This document shows positions 16,744 through 24,253 of a stretch of 64,000 bases of DNA, in pieces. This DNA comes from Burkholderia paludis. Its GTDB lineage: Bacteria; Pseudomonadota; Gammaproteobacteria; Burkholderiales; Burkholderiaceae. The stretch is from NCBI RefSeq assembly GCF_000732615.1, contig NZ_JPGL01000001.1, positions 186,001-250,000 on the forward strand. Direction: 5' to 3'. The position numbers were made by a program, and so were the translations under genes. Under the pieces are notes generated by a model that ran no database searches, was not told the origin of the DNA, and worked only from the letters and a program-made list of their open reading frames with translations. Within the stretch, counting starts at the first letter, position 1; the number at the start of each line of letters is the position of its first letter.

Positions 16744-17004
16744 TTAACCTGCATACAACACGATCTCTTCCGGCACTTCGATCGCAACAGGCGGTTGTCC
16801 GATGCCAAAAACCGTCAGCTTGATCGTTGCACCGTTACGCAGCTTCTCGATGTCCTCCTGGCTCGGTTGCCAGTACGACATCCAGACGTTCTGCTCGTTG
16901 TCGCGCACGACGGGTAGAGACTTGCACTTACCATCGCGGTCGTCATTCCAGCCGACCGGCCGGCCGAGGTCGTGGGTCGTGCGCGCGGTCTTGACGGGAG
17001 TCAT
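16744..17004 (-). CDS. hypothetical protein, 86 aa
   Basis: ATG 17004 overlaps the upstream stop (TGATG) and is preferred to a GTG 18 nt earlier. The product MTPVKTARTTHDLGRPVGWNDD... contains SLPVVRDNEQNVWMSYW and ends with beta strands (TIKLTVFGIGQPPVAIEV). The function is unknown. Confidence 0.68.
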   Translation of the reverse strand: MTPVKTARTTHDLGRPVGWNDDRDGKCKSLPVVRDNEQNVWMSYWQPSQEDIEKLRNGATIKLTVFGIGQPPVAIEVPEEIVLYAG

Positions 17005-17213
17005 CACGTCGCTGCCCTCCACCCGTCATGCCAGAACATCCAGTAGCGGTGAACTTCCGAGTTGGTGTACCCGTCGTCCTTCGGGTCACGTTCCAGCGAC
17101 AGGCCTTCGAGCCATTCGTGCTGCTCGAATTCCCGGCGCATCCGGTCATTCTCCGCGGCTTCGTGTGCAGCGGCGACGATCGCAAGGTTGCGAGCCAGTG
17201 GTGATTGACTCAT
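17004..17213 (-). CDS. hypothetical protein, 69 aa
   Basis: A small charged helical protein (ARNLAIVAAAHEAAENDRMRREFEQHEW) ending WMFWHDGWRAAT, rich in Trp. ATGA-type overlaps on both sides place it in a tightly coupled operon. No family is recognised. Confidence 0.68.
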   Translation of the reverse strand: MSQSPLARNLAIVAAAHEAAENDRMRREFEQHEWLEGLSLERDPKDDGYTNSEVHRYWMFWHDGWRAAT

Positions 17214-17476
17214 GCCTTCACCTTCGTGCGTCGGAGTTCATCGCGCAGGCGCTTCAGGCGCGCGATCTGCTTCTTGGCCAGTTGGCCAGAGTTGATCGTG
17301 TTCGCGACGGCCGAGTACCACGTATCACGTGAAATCGGGGACTCGGTGCCTTGGTCGTCGGCGACCTTCACGTTTGAGAACTTGCGGAGTGCTTCGCCGG
17401 TCTTGACCAGTGCGTCGACAGCTTTGGGTACATCGGCCAGGGGGTGAGGTCTCGCCTCTGTGGTGGTGATATTCAT
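17210..17476 (-). CDS. hypothetical protein, 88 aa
   Basis: The start MNITTTEARPHP at 17476 overlaps the upstream stop by ATGA and carries the ACCACCAC motif as codons 3-6. The rest is helical and basic at the C-terminus (KKQIARLKRLRDELRRTKVKA). No function is recognised. Confidence 0.7.
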   Translation of the reverse strand: MNITTTEARPHPLADVPKAVDALVKTGEALRKFSNVKVADDQGTESPISRDTWYSAVANTINSGQLAKKQIARLKRLRDELRRTKVKA

Positions 17477-17772
17477 TCTGATTCCGTACGGAAGATTCCA
17501 ACTACAGCGGGCGACTCCACCGATTGCCCAAACCAGTATCCGGGATCGAGACGTGCGTTGACAAGGGCTTTTACCTCCTCCCACATCTGCAATCCCTCGT
17601 TCTGCCAAAACGGGTGATCCTGCATGCGTATCGCCTGCTTCAGCCCGTGTGGCAGGTACTTCTCCTTCAGGTCGACAAAGGCGTTGATATCGACCTTCAG
17701 GAGCACAACAAGCGCGATGTCAACGACATCACGGGTCTTGCCGCTCTCGGCTCGATATGCAATGACTTCCAT
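17473..17772 (-). CDS. hypothetical protein, 99 aa
   Basis: The N-terminal part has a hydrophobic segment (VVDIALVVLLKVDINAFV) too broken to call a membrane helix. Aromatic-rich motifs follow (DHPFWQNEGLQMWEEV, DPGYWFGQS). It starts directly after the upstream stop. No function is recognised. Confidence 0.68.
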   Translation of the reverse strand: MEVIAYRAESGKTRDVVDIALVVLLKVDINAFVDLKEKYLPHGLKQAIRMQDHPFWQNEGLQMWEEVKALVNARLDPGYWFGQSVESPAVVGIFRTESE

Positions 17773-17919
17773 CTATCGCATCTCGATCTTCGCGCCGTCC
17801 GGTATGTAGCCCACCGGCAGCACAAAGAAGCCCTTGATGACGCGAAGCTTTTCCAGCGTCTTCATGGTCCGAACCCACGCGTCTAGCACACACTCGTGGG
17901 TGAAATACTTCGGCTCCAT
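17773..17919 (-). CDS. hypothetical protein, 48 aa
   Basis: I place the start at ATG 17919, 4 nt after the stop of the HNH-like gene, with GGAT eight bases upstream and a CCACCACC motif 10-18 nt upstream. A longer in-frame start (17988) would overlap the HNH gene by 65 bp. The product MEPKYFTHECVLDAWV... ends with VIKGFFVLPVGYIPDGAKIEMR. Unknown function. Confidence 0.62.
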   Translation of the reverse strand: MEPKYFTHECVLDAWVRTMKTLEKLRVIKGFFVLPVGYIPDGAKIEMR

Positions 17920-17923
17920 GTGG

Positions 17924-18868
17924 TTATCCAGGTGGTGGACCTGTATCACCTGCGGCGGATTCAACAAGGTGCCCTTTTCCGATGTCACGTAGTACCTCCT
18001 TTATCAGCTCGGGTTGAAAATCGATCATGTATGGATGATTCATCACGTCCGCAAGGGTCCGCGGTTGGGTCACTTCCAACAGAGTTTCCATCAGTGCTTC
18101 ACACGCATCTCGAAGGTTCTCCTCGCCATATTGCGCGCCCCCTTCAGCTTCAGCGTCGCCGGCAGTGGGAGGTGGCACGCTGTCATGGATATGCCAGTGC
18201 GCTGGATTACAGCACAAGGTGTTTCTACACTCATTCGTGAGTATGTACCGGTCAGACTTGTGCAAGTCCGGTGTCGCCCACTCAAAGACGATCTTGTGTA
18301 CCGCCTTGCGCTTCCCTCCCCCTACCCTTACCTGACCATATGGTGAATCTACAGTTAGTTGGTAGAAGGGAACCCACTCAGCCGTCCGCACCTTCTTCTG
18401 ACGCGCACCGAGGTGTGTCTTTGGTCCCTTCCACGGCCAACACTGGTCAGGTTGGCCGAAGTTCTCTATACGCTCCTTCAGATCCTCAACCAAGGCCCCA
18501 AGATCGTGGCGCTCCTGGCCGACGAGTTGCCAGTGAGTATCGTTGCAACATAGCGTGTTACCACACCTATTGACAAGTCGATACTGTGGCTTGCCAAGCA
18601 ATTCTGGGTTGGCCAGTTCGAACGTGATCTTATGGACTGTCTTCCGTCGCCCACCTCCCACCTTCACCAATCCATACGACGACACTACGGTAGATTGGTA
18701 AATGGGAACCCCTTCGGATTTCCGTATCTTCGTTACCTTTTTTCCAGCATTTGTCTTGGCCCCCCTCCACGGCCAGCACACATCAGACCGACCGAAGTTC
18801 TCGATACGGCCCTTGATGCGCCCAATCAGATCCTCAAGTTGCGCTTTACGATCAACAATCTCACTCAT
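17924..18868 (-). CDS. tandem HNH-like protein (two copies)
   Basis: The 314-aa protein holds two copies of one domain of about 110 aa: residues 10-118 and 122-230. Each begins RIENFG....CWPW(R/K)G, continues SxYGxVxVGGG(R/K)RK.VHKI.FE and ends with xCxNTLCCNxxHW. This is the layout of phage HNH endonucleases (C..W...HR..YE...HxCxNxxCxNxxHL). In both copies the His before the first Cys of the CxxxxC region is replaced by Asn (LVNRCGN, LTNECRN), so catalysis is doubtful. A C-terminal region of about 85 aa is unrelated. It may be a DNA-binding or nicking protein derived by duplication. Confidence 0.75.
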   Translation of the reverse strand: MSEIVDRKAQLEDLIGRIKGRIENFGRSDVCWPWRGAKTNAGKKVTKIRKSEGVPIYQSTVVSSYGLVKVGGGRRKTVHKITFELANPELLGKPQYRLVNRCGNTLCCNDTHWQLVGQERHDLGALVEDLKERIENFGQPDQCWPWKGPKTHLGARQKKVRTAEWVPFYQLTVDSPYGQVRVGGGKRKAVHKIVFEWATPDLHKSDRYILTNECRNTLCCNPAHWHIHDSVPPPTAGDAEAEGGAQYGEENLRDACEALMETLLEVTQPRTLADVMNHPYMIDFQPELIKEVLRDIGKGHLVESAAGDTGPPPG

Positions 18869-19763
18869 AGTCGGGGCAACCGTCAGCGATGTATGTCGAC
18901 GCCTTGCCGATCATCAGCTTCGCGTCGCTGATGATCTGCTTGTTCACGCTCCACGCACCCTGATCGATAACAGCGTCGATATGCGACGACACGAGCTGGT
19001 CAAGATACTGCGGCGGCAAAGCGTCAAGCTCCCAACTGGATTCACCGTACTGGTCAAGATACGACTTGAACCGAGCATCCGTGGACTTCGCCGGATTCTC
19101 TGGCGGGTTCAGCTCCTCAACTTGAGCCATATTGAGCGCGATGCGCTTCAGCTCGAACGAGTGCCCTCCGAACATCCGGAGCCGTTCAAGCAGATCGCGC
19201 GTCATATCGATCCCGCTCGGGTCGTGATCGCCAAGATGCAGAATGAGGCCGCGTTGGCCTTCACGCATGCTGGGAATAATGTCGCTCAGCGCGAACTCGC
19301 GCAACACCGTCGACGACGGATAGCCACGCGCGGCGAGCAGCGGGGTATCGTAACGATGGCACACTCGTTCGAGCACCCCTACGAGCGCTTCCTTCTCGAC
19401 GATGACGAATACACGACGTGATTGACCGATCCAGAGATCCTGATGGTACTGATCCGCACAGGCGTCGATGATTGATGTCGGCGACGTCCAACGCGAGCGG
19501 CGAATGAACGCACGCGTTCGATCCTCCAGCATGTCCCAGTCGATCAGGCCCGCAAGCTTTCCGTCGTTGATAATCGACGCAGCGCGCTTGTATTCCTGCA
19601 AATTGTTGGGAATGATGTCGCGCGCGACGAGCTGGTAATACAGCTGCCGCGTGGTCAAGACATACCCTTGGCGCTGATACTCGCCAACGATATCGTTGAT
19701 AATTCCGATCAGTTCGAGGGTGGAAGGCTTGAACCGCTTCCCCTCATATTTTTGAGTGGCCAT
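18861..19763 (-). CDS. Toprim/Spo11-TopoVIA-like protein
   Basis: The 300-aa protein has an N-terminal winged-helix-like part (LTTRQLYYQLVARDIIPN) and then a Toprim fold: VFVIVEKEALVGVL (conserved Glu) and LHLGDHDPSGIDMTRDL (DxD). The order matches the TopoVI-A/Spo11 family, but it is shorter and lacks an obvious catalytic Tyr region of proven identity, although RQLYYQLV offers tyrosines at the expected N-terminal place. Such stand-alone proteins are seen in some phages with unknown role. It could break, bind or relax DNA during replication. Confidence 0.78.
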   Translation of the reverse strand: MATQKYEGKRFKPSTLELIGIINDIVGEYQRQGYVLTTRQLYYQLVARDIIPNNLQEYKRAASIINDGKLAGLIDWDMLEDRTRAFIRRSRWTSPTSIIDACADQYHQDLWIGQSRRVFVIVEKEALVGVLERVCHRYDTPLLAARGYPSSTVLREFALSDIIPSMREGQRGLILHLGDHDPSGIDMTRDLLERLRMFGGHSFELKRIALNMAQVEELNPPENPAKSTDARFKSYLDQYGESSWELDALPPQYLDQLVSSHIDAVIDQGAWSVNKQIISDAKLMIGKASTYIADGCPDYE

Positions 19764-19782
19764 GTTTTCTCTCGAAAATGTC

Positions 19783-19816
19783 GAAATAAAAGCCGCATGG
19801 CTAAACCATGCGGCTT
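19783..19816 (-). terminator. Rho-independent terminator
   Basis: An 11-bp perfect stem (AAGCCGCATGG / CCATGCGGCTT) with a 5-nt loop is followed on the minus strand by TTTTATTT. It separates the gene at 19846-20253 from the Toprim-like gene. Confidence 0.85.
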
Positions 19817-19845
19817 CAGATCGATGAACTACTACGCTTCGTCGA

Positions 19846-20253
19846 TTACTGCGTCTTCAGCAGCGTCGGTTGGAGCTTGTAGTGCTTCGAGAGGTACGTC
19901 AGGATCGCATCGCCATGCTCCGCCAGGTTGGCCAGCAGTTGCTCTTCGGTCGCTGCGACCGGCAGAGCGTAACCTTCGGTGATCACGTTGCCGTCCGCGC
20001 CCTTCACCGGCTCGATGTGAACCGGTTTCACGCCGTGCAGCATGAAGTCAACGATCTTCTTCAGCGACGTGGTGCGTTCGGCGACGAACGCTTCACGAGC
20101 CTTCTGCTGCTCCTGGAAGCGGGTTTCGTCCGCGGCCGACCAGTTCGATGCAGCCTTCGGAGCGCCGCGCAGCGCGCGCGGGGACTTGCCGTCATTGCCG
20201 CCTTTATTCTTCTTCGGAGCAGCGGAGTTCTTGGTCGTGGTGGTGGGTTCCAT
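19846..20253 (-). CDS. hypothetical protein, 135 aa, N-terminal ACCACCAC codons
   Basis: ATG 20253 has AAGGA seven bases upstream. The protein starts MEPTTTTKNSAAPKKNKGGN, a basic low-complexity tail, then a helical domain (ADETRFQEQQKAREAFVAER, LLANLAEHGDAILTYLSKHY). The basic disordered tail suggests nucleic-acid binding. It is followed by a strong terminator. No family is recognised. Confidence 0.7.
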   Translation of the reverse strand: MEPTTTTKNSAAPKKNKGGNDGKSPRALRGAPKAASNWSAADETRFQEQQKAREAFVAERTTSLKKIVDFMLHGVKPVHIEPVKGADGNVITEGYALPVAATEEQLLANLAEHGDAILTYLSKHYKLQPTLLKTQ

Positions 20254-20314
20254 CTTCAATTCCTTCAGGGTATGTTTTGGTTGAGAGAGGTGATCAGCCT
20301 GCCAGGTCGGCCAA

Positions 20315-20695
20315 TCAGGTACGGCCTCTCATCGACACGGGTAGCAATCCCGCGGCGATGAGATGGTTCAGGACAACGGCCGGCGTAGAAACCGGGAACG
20401 TCCTGACACATTCGCTGAGACCCAGTGCGATGGCATCGATGGCCTTTTTACGCACAGTCGCAGCTTCAGCCTCGCTGTGTCGCGGGAGGTAAGGCACGAG
20501 CGCGCGGCAAATCTGCTCTGCCCGCTCGATCAGGCCGTCCGTGATGTCGGTCTCGCTGATGTCGCGATAAGCAAACGTGCTCACGACGGCTTCGACAGAC
20601 GCCCGCTGATGGGCCTCTACTTCTTCCTTGCGCGATGCCAGTTCGCGCAGCAGACGCTCGTCGTCGTCCGTCCAGGTTGTGGTGGTGGTGGTCAT
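20315..20695 (-). CDS. hypothetical protein, 126 aa, N-terminal poly-Thr
   Basis: The product begins MTTTTTTW because the ACCACCACCACCAC motif lies inside codons 2-6. The remainder is helical and acidic (DDERLLRELASRKEEVEAHQRA; DITDGLIERAEQICRALVPYL). No recognised domain. Confidence 0.7.
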   Translation of the reverse strand: MTTTTTTWTDDDERLLRELASRKEEVEAHQRASVEAVVSTFAYRDISETDITDGLIERAEQICRALVPYLPRHSEAEAATVRKKAIDAIALGLSECVRTFPVSTPAVVLNHLIAAGLLPVSMRGRT

Positions 20696-20753
20696 GTCTC
20701 AATCCGCGACACAACGACAAGGGCCAGCTTATCGGTGCATCGGTATTCGTTTT

Positions 20754-20987
20754 TTACAGGTGACGGTTGTCCGAGATCTCGTTGTTGAAAGCGCGGCCCC
20801 GCGCGGTGTTGCCCCGCAATGCAAAGGCATCCTTCTCATTCTCGAACTTCTTGCCGATGTACTGCCGCAGCTCAACGGCATCCCAGTCGGTTGGCATGTG
20901 ATCGATGCGCTTCATCACGTCATCCTGCACATTCTTGATCAGGTCTTTCACGAACTTTCGTTTCTGTGCTGCCGTCTGCAATGCCAT
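20754..20987 (-). CDS. hypothetical protein, 77 aa
   Basis: ATG 20987 is chosen for the AAGG upstream and the natural N-terminus MALQTAAQKRKFVKDLIKN; an in-frame ATG lies 30 nt earlier. The protein is helical and charged (VQDDVMKRIDHMPTDWDAVELRQYIGKKF). An AT-rich stretch with a good -10 like TATAAT (near 21031) lies upstream on the minus strand, though without a clear -35 box. Confidence 0.7.
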   Translation of the reverse strand: MALQTAAQKRKFVKDLIKNVQDDVMKRIDHMPTDWDAVELRQYIGKKFENEKDAFALRGNTARGRAFNNEISDNRHL

Positions 20988-21147
20988 CTTTCTATCACCT
21001 TGGGATCGCTGGATCATACATTAGATGATCATTATATTGTTGAAATATTAACCGTGCAGTTTGCTCTAACCGTTGATCCCGGCATTGCCTACCGCGTCGG
21101 TTGATGGAGATGCCATTCTATTGAAGAAACGCTCCTCCTTCCATCTT

Positions 21148-21162
21148 GACTATACGATAGTC
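21148..21162. promoter_or_regulatory. palindrome GACTAT-ACG-ATAGTC
   Basis: A perfect 6+3+6 inverted repeat at the end of the reading frame that continues beyond the 21255 stop codon. It belongs to the CTAT-N3-ATAG group of sites and may be an operator or a small RNA hairpin. Confidence 0.45.
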
Positions 21163-21254
21163 GGGACATCCCGTTCGGCCCAATGCCGACGTTCAAGCTC
21201 CTCCATTTTATTGGCATCTTGTGCAGCTTTCACCTGAAAAATCAGGCTCTTTGC
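21150..21254 (-). other. in-frame continuation of 21255-21860 beyond its TGA
   Basis: Directly after the TGA of the 201-aa gene the same frame stays open for 34 codons (AKSLIFQVKAAQDANKMEEL, then ERRHWAERDVPTIV) to a TAG. The end ELERRHWAERDVPTIV resembles EALYWAQRDTVTGVV at the same place in the longer paralogue at 28922. This suggests that the TGA is a recent truncation, or is read through. Confidence 0.5.
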
Positions 21255-21860
21255 TCATTCGAACGCGACTGCTACGTGGTATTCCTTGTGCGACTCGACG
21301 CCACCGACGCTGTCGCTGAAGTGCTCGCCTTCAACAAGCTCTCCATCATCGTTTGAACGAAGTATCGTCACCTTGACCCACATGTATTCCCATTGTTCAT
21401 TACACCATTGTCGTAGGAATTCGAAATCACGGCGAACGGCTTCTGCGCGAATTTTGCAACCCGTTAAACGTTTGCTGGGGTCTATTCCAGGCGTTTCCAC
21501 TGTTTCCAACGCAAGGCGAGGTACGCGCAATCCATTGGCGATCTGATATTCGGCGCGCTTTACGCGTCGCACGATCTTTTTGGATAGCCGCTTGATCAAT
21601 TCCGCCTGATCTTCCTCGCTCAAACCCCATCCGTCATTCTTGGCGATCTGGTTTGACGCCGCGATGTCGTAATAGCGTCGCGAGGCTCGATCCGACACCA
21701 GCACAACTTCGCCGGGTCGCTTGTTCCTACGCGTCCAGTCTGACGCGACGCCGTGGCCATCATGGTTGGCCCACAGCTCGCTGATGTCGTCGTCTCGTTC
21801 GAAATGAGCCCTGAAACTGTATCCTTCAAGCTCGAATGTATTCCCGTTGTACTGGTGCAT
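21255..21860 (-). CDS. phage protein, paralogue of 28922-29683 (201 aa)
   Basis: The protein shares the whole frame of the gene at 28922: WTRRNKRPGE (WTRRDKRPGE), RRYYDIAASNQIAKNDGWGLS (RFYDVQEANKIAKRDGWGLS), IRAEAVRRDFEFLRQWCNEQW (IRAEAVRRDYEFLRGWCNDQW). The function is unknown. It lacks about 30 residues in the middle and ends earlier, at a TGA followed by an open frame. Two diverged copies in one phage suggest an old duplication or import from a relative. Confidence 0.78.
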   Translation of the reverse strand: MHQYNGNTFELEGYSFRAHFERDDDISELWANHDGHGVASDWTRRNKRPGEVVLVSDRASRRYYDIAASNQIAKNDGWGLSEEDQAELIKRLSKKIVRRVKRAEYQIANGLRVPRLALETVETPGIDPSKRLTGCKIRAEAVRRDFEFLRQWCNEQWEYMWVKVTILRSNDDGELVEGEHFSDSVGGVESHKEYHVAVAFE

Positions 21861-21867
21861 GGTGTGC

Positions 21868-22182
21868 CTATTTTGTGATCCCTGCTGCCGCTAACGCCTT
21901 CGGCCACCAGCGGTGTGCCCGGTCGTTGGCAGGGTGCAAGGAGATGTTGCGGAAGGAGCCGTCACGATGATCGCGTTCCCCATGAGAAGTGATCCAGCGG
22001 GGGTTCGACGACGGGTAGTCACTCGGTTCAGCACCGGCGTATTCGAATCTGAGCAGGTGAACCAGCTCCTTGAACGTGTATGAAACGTCTTGCCAATCGA
22101 AGCCCGTCTCGTCGGCATTACCCTGTTCAGCACTCTCGTCCGTGATGACCTCATAGGTCTGGTGGAATTTCATTGGCGTCAT
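21868..22182 (-). CDS. hypothetical protein, 104 aa
   Basis: The start ATG 22182 overlaps the preceding small gene's stop (ATGA), with AAGGATC upstream. The protein is acidic at the N-terminus (TDESAEQGNADETGFDWQD) and Trp/His-rich at the C-terminus (NDRAHRWWPKALAAAG). No family is recognised. Confidence 0.68.
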   Translation of the reverse strand: MTPMKFHQTYEVITDESAEQGNADETGFDWQDVSYTFKELVHLLRFEYAGAEPSDYPSSNPRWITSHGERDHRDGSFRNISLHPANDRAHRWWPKALAAAGITK

Positions 22183-22343
22183 ACGATGATCCTTGCCATT
22201 GAGCGGACGTCTGCATCCGACATGTCATGAAACTGCTGCGTGACGAGGGAACGAAACGATTCCTCGAAACCCACCTTGCGTGCTTGCTCAACAGTCGCCG
22301 CTACGAGGTACGTCCGCAAAACTTGCGTATCAGACATGAACAT
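22179..22343 (-). CDS. small hypothetical protein, 54 aa
   Basis: Reading MFMSDTQVLRTYLVAATVEQ... RSMARIIV, with AGGA seven bases before the ATG and an ATGA overlap with the next gene. The helical, evenly charged composition and coupling support it as a real gene. A second in-frame ATG lies 6 nt in. No function is recognised. Confidence 0.68.
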   Translation of the reverse strand: MFMSDTQVLRTYLVAATVEQARKVGFEESFRSLVTQQFHDMSDADVRSMARIIV

Positions 22344-22373
22344 GTGCAGATCCTTTTGTGCTGAATTGAGAAA

Positions 22374-22400
22374 ATAAAAAAGCCCACCGATCGGTGGGCT
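22374..22400 (-). terminator. Rho-independent terminator after the lipoprotein gene
   Basis: A perfect 20-bp palindrome (AGCCCACCGATCGGTGGGCT) followed on the minus strand by TTTTTTATTTTC. It ends the lipoprotein transcript. Confidence 0.87.
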
Positions 22401-22429
22401 TTGAACATGGCTTCGCGACTAGACGTCGT

Positions 22430-22843
22430 TCATTCAAGGGCAGGCTGCAACAACACCGTGCTCGCTGAGTCGAGACGGTATGTTCTGTATCGACTTGGAA
22501 CGTTGATCAGGATGGACTGTGGCTCAATACTGGTCCACACGCCATTACGTGCCGAAAGCATGTGCTCGCCAGCGGGAAGGTATAGGTTGACGCGCTCATC
22601 GGTCGCCATTGATGCGATTTTCACACCATCAGCCAACAACTCATAGCGCGCACCGCCACCCGCGATAAACGAGCCACCAGTGCGTATAACTGTGATCTTC
22701 TGCGCACCTTCCACCGGTTGCGCATACTTCGTCGAATAGATCCTGTCCGCAGGAACGTCCTTTGCCTGCTCAAATGGAAGAGTTCTTGACGCACACGCCG
22801 TCAAACACCCCGTAAGAGCAATGCAGAGAATCACCTTGTTCAC
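22430..22843 (-). CDS. phage-encoded lipoprotein
   Basis: The 137-aa protein starts MNKVILCIALTGCLTACASR: two charged residues, a hydrophobic stretch and a lipobox LTAC with Cys17 as the probable lipidated residue. The mature part is a beta-rich domain (ITVIRTGGSFIAGGGARYEL, then LPAGEHMLSARNG) similar in pattern to DUF2846-type lipoproteins. It should be anchored in the host envelope. Phage lipoproteins of this kind often alter the host surface, for example in superinfection exclusion, but that role is not shown here. It is monocistronic, with its own terminator. Confidence 0.82.
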   Translation of the reverse strand: MNKVILCIALTGCLTACASRTLPFEQAKDVPADRIYSTKYAQPVEGAQKITVIRTGGSFIAGGGARYELLADGVKIASMATDERVNLYLPAGEHMLSARNGVWTSIEPQSILINVPSRYRTYRLDSASTVLLQPALE

Positions 22844-22887
22844 TTCCGCCCCCTCTGTATATAAAAGGACTAGAAGTATGCCCTACC

Positions 22888-23646
22888 TCAGTCGAGAAGG
22901 TCTTGCACTATCTCTTGGATGACACCATCCATGTAGATGGCCTGCCCGGTCGTGCAGCGGCCCCACACGATGAGACCGCAAATGTCGCGATTTATCATCT
23001 CACCCCGCTCTTCGAGCTTTCCGGCGAGCCAGCCCGAGACGATCCAATGCTCGTAGGCTTCGCAGGTATCCGGGTCGATATTGTTCGTTTCGCACGCTGC
23101 ACGCCATGCTTCTTGTTCGTCGTTGTACCAGTCGTCGGCGTAGTGCTTGTTGAGGTACGCGGTCAACACTGCGTGTTCAGTTTCCGCTTCGAAGAACATT
23201 CCATCGGTATCGCCGCTGTCTTCACGCGCCTTCGCGCTTGCGATGATTTCGCTGATCTTTGCCTGATCGGGCGCATCCAGTTCATTGATCTCGTCCACTG
23301 ACTCTTCCGGGATGACATAGAACTTCCCAGCGTGTTCGAAGTATTCGAGGTTGTCGAGAGTGAGATTCCCTTTTACGTCGTCTTCCGGCTGAAGCGCGAC
23401 GTACTCACGACATTCGTTCTCGAACAAGACGTAGTCTTCGTGTTCTGCTGCGGACTTATGGTCGTCTTGAACGCAGATCCCGAACAGCTCATCCTGGTCG
23501 ACACTTACCTCACGCAGCACGTGCGGATTGGCACTAGCGACCAGCTTGCTGAGGTCGCTGATCAACATGCTGACACACGCATGCACTTCTTCTCGGACGA
23601 GCTGACGCGCGCGCTCGTCGAGCGCGGACTTATCAATATTGGTCAT
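22888..23646 (-). CDS. hypothetical acidic phage protein, 252 aa
   Basis: A very acidic protein with a helical N-terminus (ERARQLVREEVHACVSMLIS) and a C-terminal module TCEAYEHWIVSGWLAGKL, then GRCTTGQAIYMDGVIQEI, of a type I associate with other phage proteins of unknown role. Upstream there is no Shine-Dalgarno sequence: AACCACCACCACAACAACG directly precedes the ATG. Confidence 0.75.
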   Translation of the reverse strand: MTNIDKSALDERARQLVREEVHACVSMLISDLSKLVASANPHVLREVSVDQDELFGICVQDDHKSAAEHEDYVLFENECREYVALQPEDDVKGNLTLDNLEYFEHAGKFYVIPEESVDEINELDAPDQAKISEIIASAKAREDSGDTDGMFFEAETEHAVLTAYLNKHYADDWYNDEQEAWRAACETNNIDPDTCEAYEHWIVSGWLAGKLEERGEMINRDICGLIVWGRCTTGQAIYMDGVIQEIVQDLLD

Positions 23647-23708
23647 CGTTGTTGTGGTGGTGGTTTGTTAGCAGATTCGGTGAACGAGGCGCGTGGCCAG
23701 ACGCGCCT

Positions 23709-23723
23709 CGTTCAACTTGAACT
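23709..23723. promoter_or_regulatory. palindrome CGTTCAACTTGAACT
   Basis: Twelve to thirteen bases fit GGTTCAASTTGAACC. It lies at the 3' end of the gene 23725-23955, in the 78-bp gap before the 252-aa gene. Confidence 0.45.
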
Positions 23724-23724
23724 T

Positions 23725-23955
23725 TCAGATTGCAGCTGCCATCGAGGCTTGAGCTTCGCGCTGGTATTGGCGCTCGTCATCAGAGACGTGCGCAGCCAAG
23801 CGGGCTTCGCGTGCCTCAAGCTTCGCGACTTCGGCCTGGAAATGTTCGAGTGCGCCACGCGCTTCGAGCAGCGCGAGGCGTGTCATGCGAAGTTGGTTCT
23901 TCGCTTCCTTAGCGGGCGACTTGCCGGTGAACATCGTGATGATTGCACTCAACAT
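23725..23955 (-). CDS. small coiled-coil protein, 76 aa
   Basis: The N-terminal hydrophobic start MLSAIITMFTG is followed by a continuous Ala/Glu/Arg-rich coiled coil (ALLEARGALEHFQAEVAKLE, AREARLAAHVSDDERQYQ). The leader has ACCACCAC and GAGGT. It may be peripheral to the membrane. No family is recognised. Confidence 0.68.
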   Translation of the reverse strand: MLSAIITMFTGKSPAKEAKNQLRMTRLALLEARGALEHFQAEVAKLEAREARLAAHVSDDERQYQREAQASMAAAI

Positions 23956-23977
23956 GGTGATTACCTCGGTGTGGTGG

Positions 23978-24250
23978 TTATGCTTTCCGCTCGATACAGA
24001 GGAGGTAGCGAATCTCCCCGACGCGCGTCGCCATAACTGCGGTGAAAAGATTTGTACTAAATTTCGAGTCGCGCATTTCTGCCGGCCTACGGCTGGCGGG
24101 GGTATTGATGGTCCGCATCAACTGCGGATAGCCTTCAACAGTCGTTTCTATGTAGTGGCGTTCGCCTACTTCCATCATGGATAGCATTTCGTTCCATGAT
24201 CCGGCTCTTACCCCGTAGGACTTTCGGGGGCTAACGTCCATCTTTCTCAT
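23978..24250 (-). CDS. hypothetical protein, 90 aa
   Basis: Basic protein (MRKMDVSPRKSYGVRAGSWNEM...) with a beta-rich centre (RHYIETTVEGYPQLMRTINT). It overlaps nothing and ends just before the small coiled-coil gene. Its start lies 4 nt after the 24254 stop. No function is recognised. Confidence 0.65.
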   Translation of the reverse strand: MRKMDVSPRKSYGVRAGSWNEMLSMMEVGERHYIETTVEGYPQLMRTINTPASRRPAEMRDSKFSTNLFTAVMATRVGEIRYLLCIERKA

Positions 24251-24253
24251 CTT

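Noticed and set aside
19110..19130. CTCAACTTGAG similar to the TTCAACTTGAA palindrome
   Set aside because: It lies inside the Toprim-like gene and differs in both arms; probably chance.
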